Assembly (NCBI GenBank): GCA_028696165.1
Contig: JAQVHQ010000002.1
Location: 62,001 to 126,000 of the forward strand
Length of the DNA: 64,000 nt
Direction: 5' to 3'
DNA from: Lachnospiraceae bacterium
GTDB taxonomy: Bacteria > Bacillota > Clostridia > Lachnospirales > Lachnospiraceae
Made by a program: the position numbers and the translations under genes. Shown here piece after piece: positions 1 to 8,975 of the stretch. Position 1 is the stretch's first letter, and each line of letters opens with the position of its first letter. The notes under the pieces are model-generated. The model had not been told where the DNA came from, ran no database searches, and worked only from the letters and a program-made list of their open reading frames with translations.

Positions 1-38
1 CCTTGTGTACTCTGATCAATTCCGATAATATACTTCAT
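1..38 (-). CDS. FGGY-family carbohydrate kinase, N-terminal fragment cut by window edge
   Basis: An ATG on the minus strand directly follows the transketolase stop codon with no gap. Its 12 complete codons read MKYIIGIDQSTQ, followed by a partial glycine codon. This matches the first beta-strand and phosphate-binding loop of FGGY sugar kinases such as xylulokinase and glycerol kinase (known family trait: GIDQSTQGTK-like start). The rest lies outside the window. Its position after a sugar isomerase and a split transketolase suggests that it phosphorylates the ketose made by the isomerase; that is inference. The substrate cannot be told from these residues. Confidence 0.72.
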   Translation of the reverse strand, partial: MKYIIGIDQSTQ

Positions 39-974
39 CTATTTCACCAGTTCAGCTGCCTTCTTAGCTATACCTTCTGCATTCATGCCATAATAGTTAA
101 ATACTTCCTGTGAAGTTCCAGTGATAACCGGTTCATCCGGAAGTGCGATATTGATAACTTTCTTCGGACACTCTGCGCCTACCACCTGACTTACCATGGA
201 TCCTAATCCACCATATGGTGCATGTTCTTCAACAGTGATAACTGCTTTTGCATTGGAAGCTGCTTTGATGATTCCAGCCTTATCCAATGGTTTTACACAG
301 TACATATCAAGAACAGTTGCGCTGATTCCCTGCTCTTTTAATATCGCTGCTGCATCAACTGCAGGTTTTACCATTTCTCCACATGCGATGATAGCTACAT
401 CTGTTCCTTCGCATACAACAGTTGCTTTATCCATCTCAAATGGACAATTCTCTTCAGAATAGATATCCTCTACTGCATTACGTCCAACACGGACATATGC
501 AGGTTTTTCATCTTTTAACAAACTTTCAATCAGACATTTCGTCTGGAAACGGTCACTTGGAAGATAAACTCTCATGTTTGGAATAGCAGACATAGCTGCA
601 ATATCCTGTGCAGAATGATGGCTCATGCCAAGAGCTCCGTAGCTGATTCCTCCACTGATACCGATTAAAGTAACATTCGTGTTGGAATATGCACAGTCCA
701 CTTTTGCCTGTTCATAACTTCTGGTTGATAAGAAACATGCAGGAGATGCTGCAAATGGTTTCTTGCCGCATTTTGCAAGGCCTGCAGATACACTCACTAA
801 ATTCTGCTCTGCGATTCCCATCTCGATAAACTGTTTTGGGAATGCACCGGCAAATGGCGCTAAAGAAGCACTGCCTCTGGAATCACTGCATAATACTACG
901 ATATCTTTGTCATTTTTTGCCTCTTCCATCAATACCTCACAGATGGCCTGGCGATTTGGGATTTTATTACTCAT
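39..974 (-). CDS. transketolase, C-terminal subunit
   Basis: This 311-residue protein carries the pyrimidine-binding and C-terminal domains of a transketolase encoded as two polypeptides, a common arrangement in Clostridia. The early segment FIEMGIAEQNLVSVSAGLA holds the conserved glutamate that activates the thiamine diphosphate aminopyrimidine ring. The C-terminal domain holds DMYCVKPLD and a VITVEEH stretch. It overlaps the N-terminal subunit gene by 8 bp, so the two are translationally coupled. With the N-subunit it should move two-carbon ketol units between sugar phosphates in the cytosol. Linkage to a sugar isomerase, an FGGY kinase and a LacI regulator suggests a catabolic copy dedicated to one sugar (inference). 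Confidence 0.93.
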   Translation of the reverse strand: MSNKIPNRQAICEVLMEEAKNDKDIVVLCSDSRGSASLAPFAGAFPKQFIEMGIAEQNLVSVSAGLAKCGKKPFAASPACFLSTRSYEQAKVDCAYSNTNVTLIGISGGISYGALGMSHHSAQDIAAMSAIPNMRVYLPSDRFQTKCLIESLLKDEKPAYVRVGRNAVEDIYSEENCPFEMDKATVVCEGTDVAIIACGEMVKPAVDAAAILKEQGISATVLDMYCVKPLDKAGIIKAASNAKAVITVEEHAPYGGLGSMVSQVVGAECPKKVINIALPDEPVITGTSQEVFNYYGMNAEGIAKKAAELVK

Positions 975-1797
975 TTAAGGCAGCCTCCTTTCTGGCATCT
1001 AAATCTTTCATAATCTGTGTATACTCCTCAGCAGTTGGCACTTTATGATGCCAGTTTGCTTTATTTTCCATCACGGAAGAACCACATCCTTTGGTTGTGT
1101 TGGCAATAATTACGGTTGGTTTTCCTTTTGTTTCTTTTGCCAGGGTAAATGCTTTGTCCAGCTCATCGATATCATTACCGTTCACGCTGATAACATTCCA
1201 TCCAAAGCTTGCCCATCTCTCTTCCTGGACATCCTGAGACATAACATCCTCTGTATTTCCGGAAATCTGGAGTCTATTACGGTCAACTACTGCGCACAGG
1301 TTGTCTAATTTATAATGACCGCCTGCCATAGCACCTTCCCATACAGAACCTTCTGCTAATTCTCCATCGCCCATAACTGTATAGACTCTGTAGTCTCTTT
1401 CATCCATTTTTCCTGCCAGTGCCATACCTACACATACCGGAAGGCCATGGCCTAAAGAACCGGAGTTCATCTCGATTCCAGGCAGTTTATTATTTGGGTG
1501 TCCGATGTATTTGGAACCGAATTTAGAAAACTGGCTGATTACTTCTTCGATTGGAAAGAATCCTTTCTTTGCTAATACTGCATATAAAGCTTCTACCGAA
1601 TGGCCTTTACTCATAACAAAACGGTCACGGTCCGGATCGTCCATATTCTCTGGACTGATATTCATCTGTTTAAAATAAAGTGTTACCAGTGTGTCCATTA
1701 CGCTCATGTCGCCGCCGATATGGCCGCCCTTGCCTTCTACGATCATGTTAATGACATCTTTTCGCAAGTCATATGACAATGCTTTTAAATTTTCCAT
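967..1797 (-). CDS. transketolase, N-terminal subunit
   Basis: This 276-residue protein is the thiamine-diphosphate/Mg-binding half of a split transketolase. The GDG at about residues 143-145 and the asparagine at about 174 form the classic diphosphate-binding motif. SKGHSVEALYA near residue 64 and GSLGHGLP near residue 113 are conserved active-site segments. Length is normal for the split form. It starts 34 bp after the isomerase stop and overlaps the C-subunit gene by 8 bp, so all are one transcript. An ordinary housekeeping copy cannot be excluded, but the neighbours point to a sugar-specific pathway. Confidence 0.94.
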   Translation of the reverse strand: MENLKALSYDLRKDVINMIVEGKGGHIGGDMSVMDTLVTLYFKQMNISPENMDDPDRDRFVMSKGHSVEALYAVLAKKGFFPIEEVISQFSKFGSKYIGHPNNKLPGIEMNSGSLGHGLPVCVGMALAGKMDERDYRVYTVMGDGELAEGSVWEGAMAGGHYKLDNLCAVVDRNRLQISGNTEDVMSQDVQEERWASFGWNVISVNGNDIDELDKAFTLAKETKGKPTVIIANTTKGCGSSVMENKANWHHKVPTAEEYTQIMKDLDARKEAALNE

Positions 1798-1831
1798 GCT
1801 ATTCTCCTCTTTCTACTATATTAAATTTCTA

Positions 1832-3232
1832 TCATTCTCCACGAAGATAAGCTTTTACGTCCTCTTCAATTGGATCATACAAATCAGGTTTTACACCGAT
1901 GTATTTACATGCTTCATATAATACCGGGACTACATCTTTGTGAATTCCTACGCAGTGATGAATGTATGGACCTTCCACGATTTTCGCTTCCAGTCTCTTA
2001 ATGTTCTCAACTTCAACCCACAGGTAAGTTCCCATACCTTTTGGTCCGTCGATTCCTTTTGCATTACCTAATAACAGGGAATATTCTCCGTTGTCTCCAT
2101 CGAAACGACATAAGGTCACATCACCATGTTTTGCCTCTGCTGTAATAGCGCCAGGATGATCGAATGCCAATGGATAGGTAATCTTCGGTGTCTCTTTTGC
2201 AACTGAGATTGGCCATGGACCGCAATGCTGAAGCAGTTCGCCATTCGCTACATCCGGATGGCGGATAGTCCAGTCTGCGAAGAAGCCTCTGGTCTCATCC
2301 ATACCTGCTGCTTCTACCATAAGTGCTGTGATTGCCCCATGGATATCTGTCTCACAGACGACAGGAATGCCTTCTTCATTCAACAGGGAATTAGCTGCGC
2401 ATGGCATAATGCCAAGTTCACTCTGAAGCTGATTCCAACACTGGATAGCAATTGCCTGACAACCATATTTCTTAGCTAAGGTTTTCATGGCTACTTTAAG
2501 TGCTGCTACGTTCTCAAGTTCATTTTCTTTAATCTCTATCTTCATGTTGGCTTTGCAGTAAGCAATTACTTCTTCCACTTCTGTCTTCTCTTCTTTTGCC
2601 TTCTTTACATAATCCGTAAGTTCCGGCATCGGAATCGGTGATAACTGTATGTTGAATTTCTCTAAGAGTTCGCCCTCATTGCACATGGTTGTCCAGAAAT
2701 CAAATGGTCTGGTGGAAATCTGAAGAATTCTCATGTTCTTGAAAGTCTTAACCACATTACAGACAGCCATGAAGTCTCTTAATCCTCTCTCGAATACAGG
2801 ATCATTTAATCTGCAGTTTGTCATGTATGTAAATGGAATCTGGAATCTTCTAAGCACCTTGCCTGTGGCGAACAGTCCGCACTGCGTATCTCTTAAGCGG
2901 ACACCATTCTCATCCGGTCTTTCGTCCAAAGGTCCCCATAAAAGCACTGGAACGTTTAACTCTTTTGCCAGTCTGGCACATTCATATTCCGTTCCGAAAT
3001 TACAATGTGGTAAGAATAACCCGTCAATTTTTTCTTTTTTGAATTTCTCAGCGATTTTGTACATGTCTTCGTCCTGATAGAGAAGACCTTCCTCATTGAT
3101 ATCTGTAATATCTACAAAATCAATTCCCAGTTCTGTTAATCTGTCTGCGGTGAGCCCTCTGTATTTAATTGCATCCGGGGCGCTGAAGATGCTGCGTCGT
3201 GTTGGTGCGTAACCAAGTTTAATGTGTGCCAT
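1832..3232 (-). CDS. L-fucose/L-arabinose isomerase-family sugar isomerase
   Basis: This 466-residue cytosolic protein resembles the fucose/arabinose isomerase superfamily. The N-terminal half is an alpha/beta fold around DGLFLPHCNFGTEYECA. The C-terminal half contains CETDIHGAITALM and the metal-site-like segments FADWTIRHPD and QHCGPWP. Members interconvert aldoses and ketoses with Mn2+. It is first in an operon with transketolase and an FGGY kinase, downstream of a LacI-type regulator on the same strand. I infer aldose to ketose conversion before phosphorylation and entry into the pentose phosphate pathway. The actual sugar is unknown, and many proteins of this family carry only the general name. 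Confidence 0.75.
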   Translation of the reverse strand: MAHIKLGYAPTRRSIFSAPDAIKYRGLTADRLTELGIDFVDITDINEEGLLYQDEDMYKIAEKFKKEKIDGLFLPHCNFGTEYECARLAKELNVPVLLWGPLDERPDENGVRLRDTQCGLFATGKVLRRFQIPFTYMTNCRLNDPVFERGLRDFMAVCNVVKTFKNMRILQISTRPFDFWTTMCNEGELLEKFNIQLSPIPMPELTDYVKKAKEEKTEVEEVIAYCKANMKIEIKENELENVAALKVAMKTLAKKYGCQAIAIQCWNQLQSELGIMPCAANSLLNEEGIPVVCETDIHGAITALMVEAAGMDETRGFFADWTIRHPDVANGELLQHCGPWPISVAKETPKITYPLAFDHPGAITAEAKHGDVTLCRFDGDNGEYSLLLGNAKGIDGPKGMGTYLWVEVENIKRLEAKIVEGPYIHHCVGIHKDVVPVLYEACKYIGVKPDLYDPIEEDVKAYLRGE

Positions 3233-3316
3233 AATGACCTCCTATGATTTTTATATTGATTTTTAGTTAACATAACATTATTAACCATTTGTTTTTTTTA
3301 TTAATTGTTTATTCTT

Positions 3317-4324
3317 TCAATTTTGTCTGCAGTCACATACGCTGTCACGTTCGATAAATTCTGTACATACGTTAATCTTTAATTTCGATTTTCCTACGCC
3401 TTTAATGATCTCGTGTATCCTTCGAACAGCCAGTTCTCCGATTTCCTGTTTATTTACCCGAATGGTTGTAAGCCTTGGTGATGAAATCTCGGAAAATGGA
3501 AGATCATCAAAACCGATGATGGAAATATCTTCCGGTATCCGGTATCCTGATTCCTGCAATGCTTTCACAGCTCCAAGGGCAATCATGTCATTATCTGCAA
3601 AGAATGCAGTGGGAAGCTTTGGTTTCTTCTTTAAGTATTCCTTCATATCTGAATAAGCGCCCTCCATCTTAGGCGAAAGTGTTACTGTGTATTGCCGGTT
3701 CAGCGGAATATCTTTCAGCTGCAGTGCTCTTGCATAGCCAACCGCTCTGGAGCGGAAAGGCTTGATACGAAACGACCCTCGCAGGTATCCGATTTCCCGA
3801 TGCCCTCTGTCTATGAGATGTTCTGTTGCCATCTTTGCAGAATCCGAATTATTAATCAGCACACAGTCAAAATCCATATCTGAATTGGAATAGTCGAGAC
3901 ATAAGATATGACTTTTGGAAGTTTTATAAGGGGCAATGTCATCGTCTAAGAGTTCTGTCCCTAGCAGGATAATGGCTGAGGAAGTATCGGTAAGCAGCCA
4001 TTTTAACTGTTCTTCATAATCATCACTTCGGTAATCCAGGTTACATACAGACATCTCGTAGCCAAGATTCCTGCACTCCCGCTCTACACCGTCAAGCATC
4101 AGGGAGAAGAATGGGGTATCATCGATAACCAGACCATTTTTCCGGTAAATAACGAACTTGATCTTTGTAATGCGATTCTCACTGATGTAGCCAAGTTCCT
4201 GCGCTACTTTAAAGATTTCAGCCGAAGTATTTTTATTGACTCCCCGCTTATTATTTAATGCATTCGAGATGGTTGCTGGGGAATAACCTGTGATTTCACT
4301 AATTTTTTTAATACTTACTTTCAT
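3317..4324 (-). CDS. LacI-family transcriptional regulator
   Basis: This 335-residue protein has an N-terminal helix-turn-helix at about residues 4-25 (ISEITGYSPATISNALN), followed by a periplasmic-binding-protein-like sugar sensor domain with typical LacI segments (FFADNDMIALGAVKAL and ISIIGFDDLPFSE). It lies 84 bp upstream of the isomerase gene on the same strand. The AT-rich gap contains an imperfect GTTAAC..TTAAC dyad that could be its operator. I infer local repression of the isomerase-transketolase-kinase genes, relieved by the sugar or its phosphate. It could also act elsewhere. Confidence 0.92.
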   Translation of the reverse strand: MKVSIKKISEITGYSPATISNALNNKRGVNKNTSAEIFKVAQELGYISENRITKIKFVIYRKNGLVIDDTPFFSLMLDGVERECRNLGYEMSVCNLDYRSDDYEEQLKWLLTDTSSAIILLGTELLDDDIAPYKTSKSHILCLDYSNSDMDFDCVLINNSDSAKMATEHLIDRGHREIGYLRGSFRIKPFRSRAVGYARALQLKDIPLNRQYTVTLSPKMEGAYSDMKEYLKKKPKLPTAFFADNDMIALGAVKALQESGYRIPEDISIIGFDDLPFSEISSPRLTTIRVNKQEIGELAVRRIHEIIKGVGKSKLKINVCTEFIERDSVCDCRQN

Positions 4325-4811
4325 GGTTCCCCTCCTTCTTTTTATCTATAGTTATAGTATAAACGCTTTTTATAAACATTCAATAACTGTTTTAGTTTTA
4401 TTTAGTTTTTATGTTTATTTTTGTATGTTTTGTTTATTATTTTCCATATTTTTTGTTCATTATCACTTGTTTTTCTTGTGTTTTTTATTCTTTCGTCTAC
4501 TTTTACGCAAAACTTTTATATAAATATTTATATATTTATTTTCAAGATATGGTTTTGGTGTATAGTTTCCGTATATAGTTTTTACAAAAAATTCATTTGT
4601 CATTTTCCGCTGATTATGATAGAGTCTTATATAGAAATATTTCTATTTTCTTAACAGCTTTTGCTGTATCGGCGATTCCGCCATTTTTATCCATTTAAAA
4701 CATTTTTTATAATTGAGTTATGCCTCTATCTTTTGTATAATATAGAAAACGAATCTCATACTTTTCTCTATTTTCATTTTCCCATGGAGGTGTAGCGGAA
4801 ACGGAGGATTT
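4325..4811. other. AT-rich intergenic region
   Basis: This gap of about 490 bp separates the divergent LacI gene and the Rpn-like gene. It is very T-rich on the plus strand. Upstream of the LacI gene a minus-strand TATACT can serve as a -10. Near 4787 a GGAGG-like tract precedes a second one (GGAGG) just before the ATG at 4812. I see no RNA gene, repeat or additional coding sequence here; short open frames on the plus strand are low-complexity. Confidence 0.6.
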
Positions 4812-5813
4812 ATGGGAGATATCGACACTTACACGAAGGAGTATGTATCGCAGCCGGAAGTGTATGCAGATGTATTTAACTATCTGCTCTTTCAGGGGGA
4901 ACAAATTATATTACCATCTTCCCTTACTGAGCAGGATATTACAGAAATTTCCATCCCTTATGGTACTGAGAACGATAAGGAGCTCACCATTCCGGTACAG
5001 AAACTTCGGGATATTCTGAAACTATGTACTATCAAATCTACGGATGACACTATCTACATGCTTCTTGGCATTGAAAATCAGGCGAACATACATTATGCCA
5101 TGCCTGTTCGCAGTATGCTCTATGATGCACTTAATTATGCCGGACAGACAAGTAAACTTAGTGCTTTTAACCGAAAGGATAAAAATCTAAAAGGCCCTGC
5201 TGAATTTTTGTCCGGTCTGCAAAAACATGATAAAATAAAGCCAGTAGTCACTGCAGTCGTCTATTGGGGCAGTAAGAAATGGGATGCTCCCAGACAGCTG
5301 CATGACATGCTGACTTTGAATAAATATAGCAGAGGCTTTGTTCCGAACTATAAATTGAATCTGATTGTTCCAAACGAAATCTGTGATTTTGATAAATTCA
5401 GGAGTGATTTGAAATACTCGCTTCCTTTCCTGAAGTATGCAGAGGATAATAAAAGTATGAATGAATTAATGAGCAAAGAACCAGGGTATCAGTCACTGAA
5501 TCGACTAACCAGTCAACTTCTAAGTACAGTTACTGGTATTACGATCCCACAGAATAGTATAAAAGAGGAGGGCGTTGATATGTGTAAAGCTTGGCAGGAT
5601 CATTATAATGAAGGAATGTCGCTGGGTATTGCTCAGGGTATTATTGAAGATATTCGAGATTCTATCAATGAAATCCTGGGGCGGTTTGGGGACATTTCAG
5701 ATGAAATTATTTCATTAATTTCTTCTCAGGATAACCTCGACACCTTAAAAAAATGGCGTACCACAGCCATTTATGCAACAAGTCTGGAAGATTTTCTTAG
5801 GAAGATCGCATAA
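4812..5813 (+). CDS. Rpn-family recombination-promoting nuclease / PD-(D/E)XK transposase-like protein
   Basis: This 333-residue protein resembles the Rpn/Transposase_31-like proteins that are abundant in Lachnospiraceae. The key segment is LLGIENQANIHYAMPVRSMLYDA, split here as LLGIENQANIHYAM and PVRSMLYDA (residues about 86-108). It supplies the E-x-Q of a PD-(D/E)XK nuclease core followed by the MP-(L/V)R motif, and VVYWGSKKWDAP follows later. The C-terminus has the usual coiled helical tail. Such proteins nick DNA and promote RecA-independent recombination (known for E. coli RpnA). GGAGG lies 6 bp before the ATG. It is a lone gene with a bidirectional terminator behind it, no inverted repeats were found, and it is not evidence of an active transposon. 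Confidence 0.72.
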   Translation: MGDIDTYTKEYVSQPEVYADVFNYLLFQGEQIILPSSLTEQDITEISIPYGTENDKELTIPVQKLRDILKLCTIKSTDDTIYMLLGIENQANIHYAMPVRSMLYDALNYAGQTSKLSAFNRKDKNLKGPAEFLSGLQKHDKIKPVVTAVVYWGSKKWDAPRQLHDMLTLNKYSRGFVPNYKLNLIVPNEICDFDKFRSDLKYSLPFLKYAEDNKSMNELMSKEPGYQSLNRLTSQLLSTVTGITIPQNSIKEEGVDMCKAWQDHYNEGMSLGIAQGIIEDIRDSINEILGRFGDISDEIISLISSQDNLDTLKKWRTTAIYATSLEDFLRKIA

Positions 5814-5836
5814 AAGAGGCCCATCGGGCCTCTTTT
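5812..5836. terminator. bidirectional rho-independent terminator
   Basis: An 11-bp perfect stem (AAAAGAGGCCC / GGGCCTCTTTT) with an ATC loop lies exactly between two convergent genes. A and T tracts sit on the two sides, so it can end both the Rpn-like transcript and the ribokinase transcript. Confidence 0.9.
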
Positions 5837-5840
5837 ATCT

Positions 5841-6719
5841 TCAAGATAAATCTATTTCTTTTCTCTTTGGAATCGATGCCGCTGCCCCCGGTCGTGATAC
5901 AGCCAGGGAAGAAGCCCTAGCCGCCATGCGAAGGCCTTCTTCCGGTGGCATATTCTCCAACATAGATGCAATAAAATAACCAGTGAATGTATCTCCAGCT
6001 GCAGTGGTATCCACCACATCCACTTCAAATATCGGCTGACACAGCCGGATATTCCTTTCCTGATATACGCAGCCTTCCGAGCCTAATGTCAGCACCACAT
6101 TTGCCTGAGGATATTTTTTACGCATCCCATTAAGAATTTCATCAATTCTGCTCTGATGAGTTATCTGCTGTCCTTCTATCTCATTAATAAAAAACAAACT
6201 AATTTTATTTAAATCACAATTATCAAGTTTTTCATTGAAGGGCGAAGGATTTAAAGCTATCACCATCTTCTTCTCATAAGCACGGTCAATCAGATATGCG
6301 AGTTCATTTACTTCATTTTGCAGCAAAAGCATATCTCCTTTGTCAAAATGGCTCAATACTTCATCTATATATATTCTCGTCTGCTGCTGGTTGGCGCCGC
6401 CAAAAAGGAGAATACAGTTTTGCCCGGTGGCATCCACCTGAATAATAGTATGCCCGCTTTTGCCTTCGATTTTCTTTACAAATTCTGTATTAACATTATT
6501 TAATGCGAGTTCCTTTATCAAGACATCGCCTTCTTCTCCCACCATGCCGGCATGGTACACCGGGACACCGGCCTTCGCCAAGGCTATGGACTGGTTTAAA
6601 CCTTTGCCTCCACAAAAGGTATTCATTTCACTGGAGGCAAGAGTTTCCCCTGCTTTTACCATGTGATTTACCTGATATACATAATCATAATTTAGTGAGC
6701 CGTAATTTAGTACTTTCAC
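5841..6719 (-). CDS. PfkB-family carbohydrate kinase (ribokinase-like)
   Basis: This 292-residue kinase has the PfkB N-terminal signature (GGKGLNQSIALAKAG, about residues 37-51) and the C-terminal signature DTTAAGDTFTGYF, whose aspartate at about residue 243 is the expected catalytic base. It should phosphorylate a sugar or nucleoside with ATP in the cytosol. Ribose is the default guess from overall similarity, but no ribose transporter or rbs gene is nearby, so the substrate is uncertain. The gene ends just beyond the terminator shared with the Rpn-like gene and stands 69 bp downstream of the beta-CASP hydrolase gene on the same strand. Confidence 0.85.
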   Translation of the reverse strand: MKVLNYGSLNYDYVYQVNHMVKAGETLASSEMNTFCGGKGLNQSIALAKAGVPVYHAGMVGEEGDVLIKELALNNVNTEFVKKIEGKSGHTIIQVDATGQNCILLFGGANQQQTRIYIDEVLSHFDKGDMLLLQNEVNELAYLIDRAYEKKMVIALNPSPFNEKLDNCDLNKISLFFINEIEGQQITHQSRIDEILNGMRKKYPQANVVLTLGSEGCVYQERNIRLCQPIFEVDVVDTTAAGDTFTGYFIASMLENMPPEEGLRMAARASSLAVSRPGAAASIPKRKEIDLS

Positions 6720-6788
6720 ATTTTCTCCTTACGTTTTTTACTTTACCTGATGAATGTTTCGTGTTGCCACGCTGCATTAGCATACATA

Positions 6789-8408
6789 CTATTTCCGGTC
6801 CCACTTATCACACAAAGAATTAATCTGATCTGTGAATTTGCCGAGATCTTTATTAGAACCGCCCTCATTACGCTGAATCACGGTAATCAAACGCTGTCCG
6901 GCTGCAAGCAAACGTGCAAACACATTGCTGACAGCTTTTCTCTGTGCTGTCTCCATTGCCGTTTCCTGTTTTTTAATTCTAATACCTTCTGCTTCTTTAA
7001 CGCATACATTTTCTGCCAGATTATAGATAGTTCCGCTATATGGTGCCATGGTGTCATATCCAAAGGTATCCCGCAAAAGTTGTGCAAAACTGTCACATAC
7101 TGCATCTTCCCCATGAACCACGAATACCTTTTTGGGTTTTTCTTTAAAGGAACCTGCCCAGTGGAGCAGTTCTTTCTGATCTGCATGGCCACTGATTCCA
7201 GGCAGCTGACATATCTCAGCCTGCACTGTGATTGGTTCGCCAAACAATTTCACATCCATCGCACCTTCTACAAGCGAACGCCCCAGAGTTCCCACAGCCT
7301 GATATCCTACAAATAAAATTGTAGATTCCGGACGCCACAGGTTATGTTTTAAATGATGCTTAATACGGCCCGCATCGCACATACCGCTGGCAGATAAAAT
7401 CACTTTGCAGGATTCATCCTCATTAATAGCCTTGGAATCTTCACTTGTAATGGATAGTTTCAGTCCAGGAAAACGAATCGGATTAATCCCCTTGTGTATC
7501 AATTCCATTGCTTCCTCATCATAGCAGTCAGAAATATGCTCTGAGAATATAGATGTCGCTTCAACTGCCAGCGGACTATCTACGTAAACCTCGAAGCCTT
7601 CATGCCCCTGAACCATATGTTCCGCTTTTATTTGACGGATGAAATACAGCATTTCCTGAGTTCGGCCTACGGCAAAGGATGGAATTACCACATTGCCGCC
7701 ACGGTCAAATGTTCTTTGGATAACCTTTGCCAGTTCTGCAGCGTAATCCGGTGGTGCATTATGATTACGGTCACCATAGGTAGACTCAATTAATACATAA
7801 TCTGCCTCATCGATAAAGCCAGGATCCCTGATGAGCGGCTGATTAATGTTGCCAATATCTCCGGAGAAGACTAATTTTTCCTCCTGCTCGTTTTCCTTTA
7901 CCCATACCTCTATAGCAGCAGAGCCCAGCAGATGCCCCACATCATTGAAGCGAACACGAATGCCGTCGCTTATGACGATTTCCTTATTATAATCACAAGG
8001 TATCAGTTTCTGTATTACACCCATAGCATCTTCCATGGTATATGCAGGAACAAAAGCTTCCTTACCAGCTCTTTTTCCTTTCCTGTTTCTCCACTCTGCC
8101 TCGAACATCTGAATATGTGCACTATCACGAAGCATGATGTTACACAAATCACAGGTAGCATTAGTTGCATATACATTTCCCCTGAATCCTCTTGCATACA
8201 GCAGTGGAAGATTTCCCGAATGGTCTATGTGCGCATGAGTCAGCAGGACGAAGTCTATGTCAGAGATATTACCTGGTATTTGAACATTTTCATAGATATT
8301 AGGCCCCTGCTCCATTCCACAGTCTATCAAGAATCTTTTGTTTGCCGCTTCTACCAAATGGCAGCTTCCAGTTACCTCGTGGGTGGCACCTATGAATGTT
8401 AGTTGCAT
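6789..8408 (-). CDS. MBL-fold, beta-CASP RNA-exonuclease-like metallo-hydrolase
   Basis: The protein is 539 residues from the chosen ATG. It has the metallo-beta-lactamase motif HAHIDHSG near the N-terminus (about residues 58-65), further ligands in GDIGNINQPL, a beta-CASP insert (VYVDSPLAVEATSIF; SASGMCDAGRIKHHL) and the C-terminal RMMBL segment (ISGHADQKELLHW). This is the domain order of the CPSF73/YsiP-like exonucleases found widely in Firmicutes. Predicted role: Zn-dependent RNA processing or decay in the cytosol. The ATG at 8408 has GGAGA upstream; the in-frame TTG two codons earlier is less likely. The extra C-terminal tail of about 75 residues is helical and charged. Confidence 0.88.
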   Translation of the reverse strand: MQLTFIGATHEVTGSCHLVEAANKRFLIDCGMEQGPNIYENVQIPGNISDIDFVLLTHAHIDHSGNLPLLYARGFRGNVYATNATCDLCNIMLRDSAHIQMFEAEWRNRKGKRAGKEAFVPAYTMEDAMGVIQKLIPCDYNKEIVISDGIRVRFNDVGHLLGSAAIEVWVKENEQEEKLVFSGDIGNINQPLIRDPGFIDEADYVLIESTYGDRNHNAPPDYAAELAKVIQRTFDRGGNVVIPSFAVGRTQEMLYFIRQIKAEHMVQGHEGFEVYVDSPLAVEATSIFSEHISDCYDEEAMELIHKGINPIRFPGLKLSITSEDSKAINEDESCKVILSASGMCDAGRIKHHLKHNLWRPESTILFVGYQAVGTLGRSLVEGAMDVKLFGEPITVQAEICQLPGISGHADQKELLHWAGSFKEKPKKVFVVHGEDAVCDSFAQLLRDTFGYDTMAPYSGTIYNLAENVCVKEAEGIRIKKQETAMETAQRKAVSNVFARLLAAGQRLITVIQRNEGGSNKDLGKFTDQINSLCDKWDRK

Positions 8409-8975
8409 AATCAAGTCTCCTTTCTGTCTGTCTTATAAATTTTGTTCTTTTGTTATATTATACTGCAAATTTAGCGAATAATATAGCGATTTGAGATTTA
8501 TTTCAGAATATTTTTCTTTTTCTTATTTCTCGACTTATTCCAGGGTAAAATTTCTTATTTTCATATTCTTCTTGCCCAAACAAGACTCAATAATTATTCC
8601 AGATGGAATTCCAAAATAACGAAGAGAACTTCTGATCACTATTTTTATCAAATAGTAATCAGAAGTTCTCTGTTAAGGGTTTTTGATACTCAATTTTGTT
8701 TGCAGGATCATTTTTTAGTAAATGACCAAACTTTTGTTACTATACTGCTTTTACCATAAAGAGTCAGAATCTCCCGCCCTGCCCACGGTAATGTAAATGA
8801 AAGTTATATTTTTTATTTGTACTTCTTTGGCTGGCAACCATAAAAAAGTACAGGACACAAGCACGATTCTGAATTGTATATTTGCAGTTTTTCTGTCTAA
8901 TATACGAATTGTTTCGCTTTTTGATTTGTATTTTTGCTTAGTTTACGAGTTACTTTTTATTTTTCTTTGGTTGGA
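8409..8975. other. intergenic region with a long hairpin
   Basis: This gap of about 570 bp lies between the divergent-side promoter of the beta-CASP gene and the 3' end of the small secreted protein gene. It holds a 22-bp inverted repeat at 8623-8671 (listed separately). I see no coding sequence with a ribosome-binding site. The T-rich plus-strand open frame at 8797-9030 is low-complexity and overlaps a real gene. Confidence 0.6.
8623..8671. repeat. 22-bp-arm inverted repeat (hairpin)
   Basis: Arms AGAGAACTTCTGATcACTATTT and its complement are separated by TTATC with a single mismatch. The stem is unusually long for a terminator. A T-run follows only after GTTAAGGG on the plus strand. It could be a terminator, a small noncoding hairpin, or the palindromic remnant of a miniature element. 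Confidence 0.7.

Noticed and set aside
4812-5838. Rpn-like gene as a complete insertion sequence
   Set aside because: No terminal inverted repeats or target-site duplications were found, and Rpn proteins are normally not in such elements.
6750-7316. 188-codon plus-strand frame
   Set aside because: It is antisense to the well-supported beta-CASP hydrolase and has no family similarity or ribosome-binding site.
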